Of a DNA stretch of 64,000 nucleotides, positions 44,068 through 53,588 are shown one piece after another. Below the pieces are notes generated by a model that worked only from the letters and a program-made list of their open reading frames with translations, was not told where the DNA came from and searched no databases. Position numbers and translations under genes: made by a program. The stretch is from JAJDXO01 sp965213765 (GTDB taxonomy: Bacteria > Pseudomonadota > Alphaproteobacteria > Rhodospirillales > UBA2165). The stretch lies in assembly GCA_965213765.1 (NCBI GenBank), contig OZ243926.1, positions 1,054,001 through 1,118,000 on the forward strand, read 5' to 3'. Position 1 is the stretch's first letter; every line of letters starts with the position of its first letter.

Positions 44068-46274
44068 CAGGTCGACCTGACCAGCTTGTGATAGGTGCCA
44101 CTCTCGTCGGCGATCAGTTCGTCGTGCGTGCCGCGCTGCACGACGACGCCGTTTTCGAGCACGATGATTTCGTCGCAATCCCTTACGGTGCTTAGCCGGT
44201 GCGCGACGATGAGGCAAGTCACGCCGCGCTGCCGCAAGGCATCGTCGACCCGTTCCTCTGTCCTGGCATCGAGCGCGCTGGTCGCCTCGTCCAGAATAAG
44301 CACCGTCGGATTGCCCACCAGCGCCCGGGCGATTTCCAGCCGTTGTCTCTGGCCGCCGCTGAAATTCACCCCGCCCTCGTTGACCGGGGTCGAATACCCG
44401 CGCGGCCGGAGCAGGATTTCGTGGTGGATACGGGCATCTCGCGTTGCGGCGAAAATGGCTTCATCCGGGACGGCCGGATTCCACAAGGTCAGGTTATCGC
44501 GCAGGGACGCCGAAAAGAGTACGGCTTCCTGATCCACCATGGAAACGGACTGCCGCAACACTTCCTCGGGAATCTCATCCCGCGGATGGCCGTCGAACAG
44601 GATTTCGCCCGACCAGGGCTGATAGACGCCCGAAACCAGGCGCGCCAGGGTCGACTTGCCGGAACCGCTCGGACCGACGACGGCAACCCGCTGTCCCGGT
44701 TTGATCGTGAGGTTGAAGTCCCTGATCAAGGGCGGCCGGCTCTTGTTGAAACCGAAGGTGACGTTTTGCAGTTCGAGCCGGCCTGTGAGCTGGAGCCGGC
44801 CGTTGAAAGTGGAAACCGTGTCAGCTTCCGGTTTTCGGCGGCTGAAAACGGGATCTTCGCTGGCCGAGGAGATATCCTCGAGGCGTTGCAAATCGGTTTC
44901 AAGTGCCTGGCGTTTGTCGGCGAACTCCAGAAAGCGCCCGACAGGCGCCAGAAACATCTCTGACAGGATATAGAATCCGACCAAGGCCCCCAGAGTCATT
45001 TCTCCAGATATGACCAGACTTCCGCCGACACCCAGGATCGCCGCACAGTGCAGCGCGGCGATCAAGCCCGGAAGCGCGGTATTGACCGAGTTCAGTTCGG
45101 AATAGAGTTGGCGCTCATGCAGTTCGCGCGCCTGCTGGCCGCACCAGCGCGAAAAAAACCGATCGTCCGATCCCGTAATGCGCAGATTGTCCGCATGCTG
45201 CAGCATCTGCATGCCGATGCCGATCAGCAATCCCAGTTCGCGCGTCGCCGTCTGGCTTCGAACGGCCCGGAGCCCGTTGAGAAAGTGGGCCAGCGTTCCG
45301 TGCAGAACGGCTAGCAACAGCACGATCAGCGTGAGGCGGACATCGTAGGCCAGCATGGCGATGAGCAATACCGCGCTCATGGCCATGTCGATAAGGAGCA
45401 CAAGAAACTGGTCCGTCAGACTCTTTGCGATTCTGTCGAACGACGAAACCCGGTCGGTCAGATCGCCGACCAGCCTGTGCTGAAAAAACTCCACCGGCAA
45501 CCGCAGAAGCCGCGACATGCTTCGACTGTAGCCAGTCACCGAAATCCGGACCGCCAGTCGCCTCAGGAAGCGGTTCTTGAGCAAGGAGAGGACGTATACC
45601 AGGATACCGCCGCCAAGCAGGGCCGCGACCAGTCCGCTCCATGACCCGTGATTATCCAGAACGTCGTCAACAAAAGTGCCGAGAGAGATGGGAACGATAA
45701 GGTTCAGTAACGTCAACATGAAGCCGCAGGCAATCACCCCCGCAAGCACGTTCCACGATCCGACGGGCAAGGCGCTCAACAGCCTGAACAGGCCGCGCCG
45801 CTCGCCGCTGGGGCTGAAATCCGGGCTGCGCTCGAAACGCAACGCAATCCGGCTGTAGCCCCTGTTGAATTCTTCGGCAGAAAGCGTGCGACGCCCCGTG
45901 GACGGGTCATTGAGGTGGTAATTGCCGCTGTCGAATCCTTCGAGGATAACGAAATGACTGAATTGCCAGAACAAAATCAGCGGTAACTGCAGCGTTTTCA
46001 GTTGCTCGGCAGGCACGCCGAAGCCTCGACATTCGAGACCGTAGTATCTGGAGGCGCGCACGATGCTTGCGGCGCTGCTGCCGTCCCGGCTCACCTCGCA
46101 TTTCTCGCGCAATTCGGTAAGCGGCACCCAGCGCCCGAAGTAACCCAGTACGCTGCCGAGGCAGGCGGCGCCGCATTCCGACGCATGCATCTGCAACAGA
46201 ACAGGCGTCTTTATTCGTCGGCTGGAGGCGCCCGATGCAGCCGTGCCGCCAGCCCCTTTGGAGGCGGGTGGCAT
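44067..46274 (-). CDS. NHLM-type peptidase C39/ABC exporter
   Basis: A 735-residue protein. Residues about 25-150 form a C39 peptidase: QMHASECGAACLGSVLGYFG with catalytic Cys34, QFSHFVILEGF with the histidine and LNDPSTGRR with the aspartate. Six membrane helices follow, then the ATPase with GPSGSGKSTLARLVSG, FSGGQRQRLEIARALV and LILDEATSALDARTEE. It cleaves leaders after a Gly-Gly-like pair and exports the core. The Ala-Gly before LCCCGV in the precursor fits. It begins 1 nt after the HlyD-like gene stop and overlaps the next gene, so the three form one operon. Confidence 0.93.
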   Translation of the reverse strand: MPPASKGAGGTAASGASSRRIKTPVLLQMHASECGAACLGSVLGYFGRWVPLTELREKCEVSRDGSSAASIVRASRYYGLECRGFGVPAEQLKTLQLPLILFWQFSHFVILEGFDSGNYHLNDPSTGRRTLSAEEFNRGYSRIALRFERSPDFSPSGERRGLFRLLSALPVGSWNVLAGVIACGFMLTLLNLIVPISLGTFVDDVLDNHGSWSGLVAALLGGGILVYVLSLLKNRFLRRLAVRISVTGYSRSMSRLLRLPVEFFQHRLVGDLTDRVSSFDRIAKSLTDQFLVLLIDMAMSAVLLIAMLAYDVRLTLIVLLLAVLHGTLAHFLNGLRAVRSQTATRELGLLIGIGMQMLQHADNLRITGSDDRFFSRWCGQQARELHERQLYSELNSVNTALPGLIAALHCAAILGVGGSLVISGEMTLGALVGFYILSEMFLAPVGRFLEFADKRQALETDLQRLEDISSASEDPVFSRRKPEADTVSTFNGRLQLTGRLELQNVTFGFNKSRPPLIRDFNLTIKPGQRVAVVGPSGSGKSTLARLVSGVYQPWSGEILFDGHPRDEIPEEVLRQSVSMVDQEAVLFSASLRDNLTLWNPAVPDEAIFAATRDARIHHEILLRPRGYSTPVNEGGVNFSGGQRQRLEIARALVGNPTVLILDEATSALDARTEERVDDALRQRGVTCLIVAHRLSTVRDCDEIIVLENGVVVQRGTHDELIADESGTYHKLVRST

Positions 46275-46275
46275 C

Positions 46276-46827
46276 CTACGGTCGCCTCATTCGCAAAAGC
46301 GTAATCGGAGACTGCCTGCCGAGTTCGATGACAATCCGGCATTTCCTGCCCGCAAGGGAAGCAGGATTGCGGTTTCCGTCGAGCGCGATAACGAGGCGGC
46401 GTACGGATACCGGCGCCGCGGCCTCAACGGCCTTCAACTCTTCAGGCAATGATACAGCGGAAATTCTTGCGATCTCGCCGCCAAGCGTGCCGCTTTCTCC
46501 ATCCGCCCCGCCCAGCTCTAGCGCCACCGGCATCCCGGCCTCGACAGGCGCCAGGGCATCAGTCTCGATCCAGACGAGCACATGCACGGATCGTTTGCCC
46601 TCAATCCGGCTTTCGCCGGACTGGACCAAGATGCCATCCACCGTAACGGTACGGGTTACGCTGCCGAAGAAGAGCCAGGCTGCGAGGACAATAAGCAACA
46701 GGGCGACAGCGGCAACGAGAAGACGCTCCCGCGGGGTGGAAATCGTCAGCAGCCGGTTGAGTTGTTCGCGTTCTTCTTTTGCCTCGGCAACAGTATACTG
46801 AAAGGAGTCGAAGGGATTATTGAACAT
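46276..46827 (-). CDS. NHLM-type secretion accessory protein (short HlyD-like)
   Basis: A 183-residue inner-membrane protein. An N-terminal cytoplasmic segment (QYTVAEAKEEREQLNRLLTI) is followed by one membrane helix, LLVAAVALLLIVLAAWLFFG, then a small beta-rich periplasmic domain with VRRLVIALDGNRNPASLAGR. It matches the adaptor of NHLM export systems but lacks the long coiled-coil hairpin of full HlyD proteins, so it is shorter than usual. It is the first gene of the exporter operon; an IS5 relic begins 125 nt upstream and may have removed older upstream genes. Confidence 0.8.
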   Translation of the reverse strand: MFNNPFDSFQYTVAEAKEEREQLNRLLTISTPRERLLVAAVALLLIVLAAWLFFGSVTRTVTVDGILVQSGESRIEGKRSVHVLVWIETDALAPVEAGMPVALELGGADGESGTLGGEIARISAVSLPEELKAVEAAAPVSVRRLVIALDGNRNPASLAGRKCRIVIELGRQSPITLLRMRRP

Positions 46828-46952
46828 TATCGGACACCTTGAAAAACAGAGGATTATTGCTGCCCGAACTTGATTTGTTGTTCTTTTGGCGGTTGTCGGG
46901 CGCGCGCCCGGGCGGAGATTTCAGATCCGGGTTGCGATTTTCCCGAACTATC

Positions 46953-47207
46953 CTATGCGATAGCAGCCTTCCGCTCCCGGAATACGAGGTGTTTCAGGTT
47001 AAAGGCGGTCTCAGCCATCGCCGATACGTCCGGGCGCTTCTTCCCGCGCCCCCGTTTCAGCGCGGCATCCGGTTCCGGCCGGAAAATCCCGAAGTCGATG
47101 ACCGAGGACAGCCGTTCCAGGGGATCGCCCGCAGTCGACAGCGCCGCATACCGTTCATCAAGATCGAAGAAACCACGCTGATCGCACATTCCATCCTCCC
47201 TCGTCAT
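46953..47207 (-). pseudogene. IS5-type transposase relic with internal deletion
   Basis: An 84-codon frame fuses the N-terminus of an IS5-family transposase (MCDQRGFFDLDERYAALSTA, GDPLERLSSVIDFGIFRPEP) to its last ~20 residues (ETAFNLKHLVFRERKAAIA). The DDE core between is deleted. The surrounding 46828-47402 holds no other gene. Confidence 0.7.
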
Positions 47208-47402
47208 CGAAGCGCCCTCGTCATCGAAGCGATTGAATCACGATCAAAACGCCGAAGCGAGAGGTTCTTCAGGGCGTCCGACCACACAAAGCCTCCTCAC
47301 GGATGTCAGGCAAGTTCAAGAAAGTTCTGATTTGGTGAGGATGAATAAATCAACCAATTATATGCAGTCTCGATCGGGAGAGGTCAAGTCCTCGATTCCC
47401 TG

Positions 47403-47650
47403 ATAAGAGTCGGTTTCGAAAGTCATGCGTCTCGGGCTAATCTGCGGACGAGGAGCATGACGGAGGCGGCGTATAGGAAGGCTCGGGCTGAGGCGATGGT
47501 GGCCTCGAAGTCCTTTGCCAGTCTCCGGTTGCGGTTACGGCTATGCTGCTCTCGGGTGGTCGGCATCCACATGGCGGCTCCAGATCGGTCTCAAAAACCT
47601 TCCTGGAATCACATCAATACCGGACACTCAACCACTTTCGAAACGGCCTC
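47403..47650. mobile_element. 248-bp MITE-like deletion derivative of an IS5-group element
   Basis: The first ~133 bp (47403-47535) match the left end of the neighbouring IS at 47651 almost base for base. The segment ends with CTTTCGAAACGGCCTCT (47634-47650), an inverted copy of the left terminal repeat AGAGTCGGTTTCGAAAG at about 14 of 17 positions. It has two ends but no transposase core, and lies head-to-tail with the larger copy. Confidence 0.6.
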
Positions 47651-48405
47651 TAAGAGTCGGTTTCGAAAGTCATGCGTCTCGGGCCAATTTGCGGACGAGG
47701 AGCATGACGGAGGCGGCGTAGAGGAAGGCTCGGGCTGAGGCGATGGTGGCCTCGAAATCCTTTGCCAGTCGCCGGTTGCGGTTGATCCAGGCGAAGAAGC
47801 GTTCCACGACCCAGCGGCGCGGTTGGACGGCGAAGCCGACCTGATCGGGGCTTTTGCGTACGATCTCGACAGCGATCACGGTGGCCGTGGCGACCCTTTC
47901 GCCGGCGTAGCCGCTGTCGGCAAAGACCTTCTCGATGAACGGAAACGAGCCGCGTGAGGCGCACAGCAGCGGCCCACCACCATCGCGGTCCTGGATACTC
48001 GCCGGGTGCGCCTCGAACACGAGGCCGCGCCCGTCGGTGTCGACCAGCGCGTGGCGCTTGCGTCCCTTGATCTTCTTGCCCGCATCGTAGCCGCGGGGGC
48101 CGCCAGCCTCGGTCGTCTTGACGCTCTGGCTGTCGATAATCGCGCCGCTCGGGCTGGCCTCGCGTCCGAGGCGCTCGCGGTCGGCCATGACCAGAGAGTG
48201 ATTGATCTTCTCAAGGAGGCCGTCATCGCGGAACTTGGCGAACCAGCGATAGATCGTGCCCCACGGTGGCAAATCGCTTGGCAGCAAGCGCCAAGGGCAG
48301 CCAGCCCGCATCACATAGAAAATACCGGTGACGATCTCTCGCATCGGCCATGACCGGGGCCGTCCCGTGCCATGAGCCTCCGCCGCGCGGTCTTTTAATT
48401 ACCCA
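47651..48405 (-). pseudogene. IS5-group transposase, N-terminally truncated
   Basis: The frame to the stop at 47670 encodes DSQSVKTTEAGGPRGYDAGK, KIKGRKRHALVDTDG and RRWVVERFFAWINRNRRLAK, with the DDE triad of IS5-group (IS1031-like) enzymes. The left terminal repeat is present at 47651. Upstream of MREIVTGIFYVMRAGCPW the frame runs a few codons and then hits foreign sequence from the IS4-like element at about 48405, so the N-terminus is missing. Confidence 0.75.
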
Positions 48406-49750
48406 CATCGTCGATTTTCAGGGTCGCGCCGAGGGCGATGTCGGTCAATCGAGAGAGGCCGCGCCACATGACGATGTTGCCGGGCGGCGGATCCTTGGCA
48501 CGGTCGAGATAGCCGCCGAGCCTGGCGATCTTGATGAGGTAGAGCGAGAGCGTCCTGGCAGCAGGGGGATCGGCGGTGGAATCGGGTATCAGGCGATCGA
48601 GGATTTTCGTCTCCAACCCGGTCAGCACCAAGGCTGGTTCGAGGTTTGGCCTGGCGCGGTTGAGCATAGTCAGCCAGAACACGCGCCAGCTCAGGATACA
48701 GAACACCGCGAGCAGCCTGACCAACCGCTCGGCGGTTCGCAACCGGGCTTGTTCGGCCCGGCAGCCCGATTTCAGGATCTTGTGGAAGACCTCGATCTTC
48801 CAGCGCATGGCGTACCATTGCAGCTTCTCCACGGCGTCGTCGTGGCTGTCGACAGGCAGGTCGGTGATCAGCTTCCAGTCGATGCGGGGGCGACCGACCG
48901 GCTCTTCCGGCTCCCGGGCGTGCAACACCGTGAGCATGAGCGTCGGATAGCGCTTCTGTTTGGCGATCGGTGGCCGGACAGACATGCGTCGGTAGGAGAG
49001 TTCAACCTGCGTGGAGCCAAGCTTGCCTTTGTCGTCGCGGACGGCGACCCGGTGCAGCCCGCGGACTTTCTCGTCGGTCATGATCGCTTCCACCGTGCGA
49101 GACCCGTCCTCGGCGAGCCTGTTGGCAAAGCGTCTGATGACGAAATGCGTGTCCAACTCCCGGGCCAGGCAGAACAACTCCCAGATGTCGCCTTCGCGGT
49201 CGCAGATGTGAACGCAGCGCGCGGGATCACCCAACAGTTCGGTGGATTGCCGGAGATTCTCCAGCCAGCGCATGCTCTCCTTGCCCTCGATCGGCACGCG
49301 CGTTGGATTGATCTTCCTCTTGAGGGCGTTCGTCCCCTTGAACTTTTTCCGGGTCCAGAACTTTGCCGCGGCAATACCCAGTGGCAATCCGTCCGTCGTC
49401 ACTGTCAGGCTCGAATGCATCAGCAGGCCACAGACCGCGTGCATGCGCTCGCGACCGCGCTTGTCCTTGCCACTGCTCACCTTCGTGGTGAAGCCCACCG
49501 CTTCGGTAAGGGCGACCGCGCCTGCCTCGCGCACCCCTTCCGCCATCAGTCGCCGGCTCACCTCGCGGAACAGTTCGTGGCGTTCGGTGTGCGCCGGGAT
49601 GAAGGCCGTGCCCTTCTCGCGCTCGACGTCATGCACCCCCCGCGACATGGAGCGATAAGGCAGGACCATATAGTCTTCACCCGGCTGGTGACGCCCCAAG
49701 GGGCGGGTTAGAGGGACTAACTCATTGTAAGCAATGGCCCAGCCGGGCAC
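48395..49750 (-). pseudogene. Chimeric ORF: IS1380 fragment joined to an IS4-type transposase
   Basis: One open frame of 451 codons. The last ~370 codons are an IS4-family (Tn5-like) transposase: EAVGFTTKVSSGKDKRGRER, HICDREGDIWELFCLARELD and a YAMRWKIEVFHKILKSGCRA with the YREK-type signature. The first ~80 codons contain VHDVEREKGTAFIPAHTERH and ELFREVSRRLMAEG, identical to the middle of the IS1380 transposase at 57281-58894. The join, near 49505, lacks the true IS4 N-terminus, so the protein is probably not a normal transposase. Confidence 0.75.
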
Positions 49751-49800
49751 TCAACACTTTTCTGCTCGCCGATCAGGGTGTGCCTCCATGCTCTTGCGGC
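49505..49800 (-). mobile_element. IS1380 remnant with internal deletion
   Basis: 49505-49648 equals an internal part of the IS1380 transposase gene at 58355-58500, and 49649-49790 equals its upstream end at 58865-58995 (same GGTGACGCCCCAAGGGGCGG block), with about 370 bp missing between. The small differences by eye (single bases) suggest an older copy than the intact one. Confidence 0.7.
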
Positions 49801-49868
49801 ACAAGGCAGTGAAGCATAACATGCTGAAATCACTCAATTCATTTCGGGCCAGACACTTACAGTCTGAC

Positions 49869-50708
49869 TCAAAACTCCTGAGCGGTTTTTCTTGCAACAA
49901 GGCGTGCGGATCTTCGGATGGCGGCGATGAGCGTCCAGGCATCCGCCGATGCGATTGTTTTTTCCCAGTCCTTTGCCAAGCGACGGCAGCGCCCGAGCCA
50001 GGCGAAGGTGCGCTCTACCACCCAGCGGCGGGCGATGACGACAAAGCCCGTGACACCGGGTGGGCGCTTCACGATCTCGATTGTCGGGCCATCGATTGAG
50101 GCCATTGCGTCACGAAGTTTGTCGCCTGAGTAGCCACCGTCGGCAAAAATGTGGGTCAGGCTCGAATAGGTTTCGAGGGCCTGCGCGATTACGATGGATG
50201 CCCCGTCGCGGTCCTGGATGTCTGCGGCATGGGTGATCAGCCCCAACAGGTTTCCGTCTGTGTCGGTTACGATGTGACGCTTACGCCCCTTGATCTTTTT
50301 GCCCGCATCGTAGCCACGCGGGCCGCCACTCTCGGTCGTCTTGACCGATTGACTGTCGATGATCCCAGCTGTGGGCGTGGCCTCCCGCCCCGTCAGCATA
50401 CGCGCCGCCACGACAAGCGCATCGTTCAGAATGTCCAGTACACCGCTGTCGCGCATTTGGTAGAAATAGTACTGCACGGTCGTGAACGGCGGAAACTCTT
50501 TGGGCAGCATGGACCATTGGCAGCCCGTGGCCGCGATGTACTGGATCGCATTCCACACAGAGCGCATGCAAGTCCGCCGCGGGCGCCCCGTTTTAGCCCT
50601 CTCGGGCATAAAATGTTGGATCAAAGCCCATTCCGCGTCGGTCACATCGCTTGCATAACGGAGTCCGCGACGGTCATAGTCAGGGCGCGTGATTTCAGTC
50701 CAAGGCAT
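49869..50708 (-). CDS. IS5-family transposase
   Basis: About 279 residues from the ATG at 50708 (MPWTEITRPDYDRRGLRYAS); the extra upstream frame is not homologous. SQSVKTTESGGPRGYDAGKK, KGRKRHIVTDTDG, then IFADGGYSGDKL and ARRWVVERTFAWLGRCRRLA are the DDE motifs of the IS5/IS1031 group. The frame appears intact. The element probably spans about 49863-50793. A second, partial copy of its outer end (CTGAAATCACTCAA...) lies at 49823-49862 in the same orientation, so an older insertion preceded it. Confidence 0.85.
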   Translation of the reverse strand: MPWTEITRPDYDRRGLRYASDVTDAEWALIQHFMPERAKTGRPRRTCMRSVWNAIQYIAATGCQWSMLPKEFPPFTTVQYYFYQMRDSGVLDILNDALVVAARMLTGREATPTAGIIDSQSVKTTESGGPRGYDAGKKIKGRKRHIVTDTDGNLLGLITHAADIQDRDGASIVIAQALETYSSLTHIFADGGYSGDKLRDAMASIDGPTIEIVKRPPGVTGFVVIARRWVVERTFAWLGRCRRLAKDWEKTIASADAWTLIAAIRRSARLVARKTAQEF

Positions 50709-50868
50709 AACTTCCTCCACGGTGGCAACTCGGAAGAAGCATAAAGGACTGAAATCACTCAAATTAGTTTTCGGTTGGGCTCTTAGAGGCATGGAAGAAA
50801 GGGCACCAGAAGCTGCCGGACTTGCCATCGTAAAAGACGATCGAACCACGAAGGAGGATGCACGGAAC

Positions 50869-53199
50869 ATGACATCTAAGTCCAAGTTCAGTTATTTCGA
50901 TCTGGTAGTGGATCGATACTTCCGGACGGTAGTCGTCACCCTCTTGGCAATCGTGGTTCTCGCCGCGGGACTACAACACCTGATCACCGTCCAGGTGGGC
51001 GTCCGAAATCACTTTAATGAAAATGATCCGCATCTGGTCAAGCTGGAAGAATTCGAAGAAACCTACGCAGTGTCAGACAGTGTGCTGGTCGTTGTCGCCC
51101 CGCCAAACGATACCGTTTTCACGCGTGAAACACTCGTTGCGATCGAACAGCTGACAGAGGCGTTATGGCAAACGCCTTATTCTGTCCGTGTGGATTCAAT
51201 AACCAATTACTTGCATTCCTCGGGAACCGAGGACAGCCTGATTATCGAACAGTTGGTCGACGATGCGACCTTGATGGACGAGGCTAAAATCGACCGCACT
51301 CGACAAATCGCGCTAACCGCGCAGGAGACCGTCGGGCGTTTTGTCTCCCGCGACGGTCGTTTGGCCGGGCTGATCGTGAGCCTGTCAATTCCCAATGAGG
51401 GGCGGAAGCAGAAAAAAGTCGAAGTTGTTGATGCTGTCTACGATCTCGTCAACAAGCAACGTGCGGCCAACCCTGACATCGAATATCACATCTATGGCGA
51501 ATTGCTGTTAAATCAAGCGGTTCGCGATGCACTGAATGACGATATGTCCATTCTTGCACCGGTTGCATTTGCGATGATGGTTCTGGTGGCTTTTGTTTTA
51601 CTGCGTTCGGTTTGGCTCGTTTGTGGAATTCTAGCGATGTTAATCGCAGTAATAGTATCGAGCTTCGGATTTGCCGGGTGGTCCGGCATAAAATTCTACG
51701 CAGAAAGCGGGGCTGCACTATTTGTTCTTATGGCGATTGCCGCGGCACACTCCGTCCACCTTACCCAGGGAATGACGGATGGAATGCTTCGTGGAATGAA
51801 ACGTAGAGCGGCTATCGTTTATTCCCTGCAAACTAATGTCCGTCCGATATTTCTCACGTCGTTTACCACCATGATCGGTTTTCTGAGTCTGAATTTTTCG
51901 GAAATGCCTCCCTTTCGAGTTATGGGAAATATCGTTGCGTTTGGAGCCATGTGCGCATTTGTTTACTCGGTTACGCTTTTGCCCGCGTTGTTGGCGATGA
52001 TGCCCATACGGACGCCACGGAAACGAAAAAATGGAATGGACTTTTTCGATCGTCTGGCAAGTTTCGTTGTTTCCCGAAGCGCCTTGTTGCTATGGGCTTT
52101 TGTCATATTGTCTCTGGTAAGTGCAATTGGCGTTTCGAGAATAGAATTAAATGATAATAATAATGCTAACCTGCTTGACGATAGCTACGAATTGCGCCGA
52201 TCCGGGGATTTTATAAACGAAAACTTTTCAGGACTGGATTCCTTCGAGTATTCGTTGAATTCCGGTCGTGAGGGGGGAATCACCGACATAGCTTATCTGC
52301 GACAGGTGGAGACGTTTGCTGATTGGATTCGCGAGCAACCTGAAGTGTCTCATGTCACCTCGATTACCGATGTCATGAAGCGTCTTAACCAGAATTTGCA
52401 CAATCATGCGGACGGCTCCTACGCCCTGCCGAAAAACTCCGACCTTGCGGTTCAATACCTGCTTTTGTACGAATTTTCCCTCCCAGTCGGAAACGATCTG
52501 AACAATCTCATCAACTTTGAGCGTTCGGCAACCCGCATGACCGTTATGGTCGAGGAAATGTCGATCAAAGAGCAGATTAATTTAGACAAACGTGCCTCTG
52601 CCTGGCTACAGAAAAATGCACCCCAAATCCAAACTGGCGCGACCGGCGTTACCATTGTCGGTGCTTACTCGGTCATGAGAAATATCGTAAATATGTTAAT
52701 CGGTACATTTATTGCGATGTTGATCGTTTCACTGCTTTTGATTTTTGCATTTAAGAGCCTTCGTTTCGGGCTTTTGAGTTTAGTGCCCAATTTCCTGCCG
52801 GCTATCATGTCAATGGGGGTCTGGGGTTACGCTGTGGGAACCGTTAATATTGCGGCATCGATCGTTACTGCGATAGCGTTTGCAATTGTTGTGGACGATA
52901 CCATCCATATTTTGTCCAAGTATGTTAAATCGCGTGCGGAGGGTGAATTGCCGGCCGATGCCATCGGATCGGCTTTTAAAGTAGTTGGACGACCGCTTCT
53001 GAGCACAACTTTGATTTTTTCTATAGTATTTTTCGTTTTTGCCGTATCGGGACTATTGACCAATCAGACACTCGGACTGCTGGTTGGATTGACGGTCGTA
53101 ATTGCACTTATTGCAGACTTCTTCTTGTTTCCGCCGCTTCTGCTGGCATTCGACAAGACCAGACATCGACGAGTAAACGTCGCGGGCCGCACCCTGTAA
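50869..53199 (+). CDS. MMPL/RND-type membrane exporter (copy 2)
   Basis: About 776 residues from the ATG at 50869, chosen because AAGGAGG lies about 11 nt upstream; the frame is open 180 nt further but through IS sequence. The layout equals copy 1: one helix (VVVTLLAIVVLAAGLQHL), a loop with TPYSVRVDSITNYLHSSGTE, five helices, a second loop and IAFAIVVDDTIHILSKYVKS before the last helices. It is clearly A+T-richer than copy 1 (two sampled 60-base lines about 43% versus over 70% G+C in the YcaO gene), which points to a different origin. A hopanoid/sterol or lipid-type cargo is possible. It is flanked by IS elements on both sides. Confidence 0.88.
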   Translation: MTSKSKFSYFDLVVDRYFRTVVVTLLAIVVLAAGLQHLITVQVGVRNHFNENDPHLVKLEEFEETYAVSDSVLVVVAPPNDTVFTRETLVAIEQLTEALWQTPYSVRVDSITNYLHSSGTEDSLIIEQLVDDATLMDEAKIDRTRQIALTAQETVGRFVSRDGRLAGLIVSLSIPNEGRKQKKVEVVDAVYDLVNKQRAANPDIEYHIYGELLLNQAVRDALNDDMSILAPVAFAMMVLVAFVLLRSVWLVCGILAMLIAVIVSSFGFAGWSGIKFYAESGAALFVLMAIAAAHSVHLTQGMTDGMLRGMKRRAAIVYSLQTNVRPIFLTSFTTMIGFLSLNFSEMPPFRVMGNIVAFGAMCAFVYSVTLLPALLAMMPIRTPRKRKNGMDFFDRLASFVVSRSALLLWAFVILSLVSAIGVSRIELNDNNNANLLDDSYELRRSGDFINENFSGLDSFEYSLNSGREGGITDIAYLRQVETFADWIREQPEVSHVTSITDVMKRLNQNLHNHADGSYALPKNSDLAVQYLLLYEFSLPVGNDLNNLINFERSATRMTVMVEEMSIKEQINLDKRASAWLQKNAPQIQTGATGVTIVGAYSVMRNIVNMLIGTFIAMLIVSLLLIFAFKSLRFGLLSLVPNFLPAIMSMGVWGYAVGTVNIAASIVTAIAFAIVVDDTIHILSKYVKSRAEGELPADAIGSAFKVVGRPLLSTTLIFSIVFFVFAVSGLLTNQTLGLLVGLTVVIALIADFFLFPPLLLAFDKTRHRRVNVAGRTL

Positions 53200-53588
53200 A
53201 CGAGTGCACAATTTGAAATTCGCCGGCCGGCGGTCTGAACGGGATGTGAGTTTTGCACTGGAAACTTCAGAGGTTAATCTGATCGGGTTGTACGGCGCAG
53301 AGTGCGAAGCAGCGATGGGCGGTCCTTGAAACCTGCGAAGCGCCCCTTCGGCCCGGCAAGGGTTCTGTCAATTGGACAAATCTCCAAAGAGATTCTTGAT
53401 CGTCACCCGTTGGGGGTATAAATCCCAATTGCGTTTCGGTAGCGGGACGTCACGGAAATGGCATTCCGCGCGTTCGGAGCTTGAGCAACGATGCGTTAGC
53501 TGTAGAAAGGAAGCGGCAGGGACAGTGAAGAACGGTATTCGTCAGAGGAACCCGGCCGACGCCTCGGGGTCATGCAATTGGCCGTCTA
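53200..53588. other. Gap between exporter 2 and the IS427-type element
   Basis: 389 nt with no convincing coding frame, tRNA or hairpin terminator. It may contain a decayed gene, but I see nothing I can name. Confidence 0.4.

Noticed and set aside
37422..46827. CRISPR array or phage origin for the repeats in the middle of the window
   Set aside because: No regularly spaced short repeats and no phage structural genes; the repeats are two long copies of one recombinase element and IS ends.
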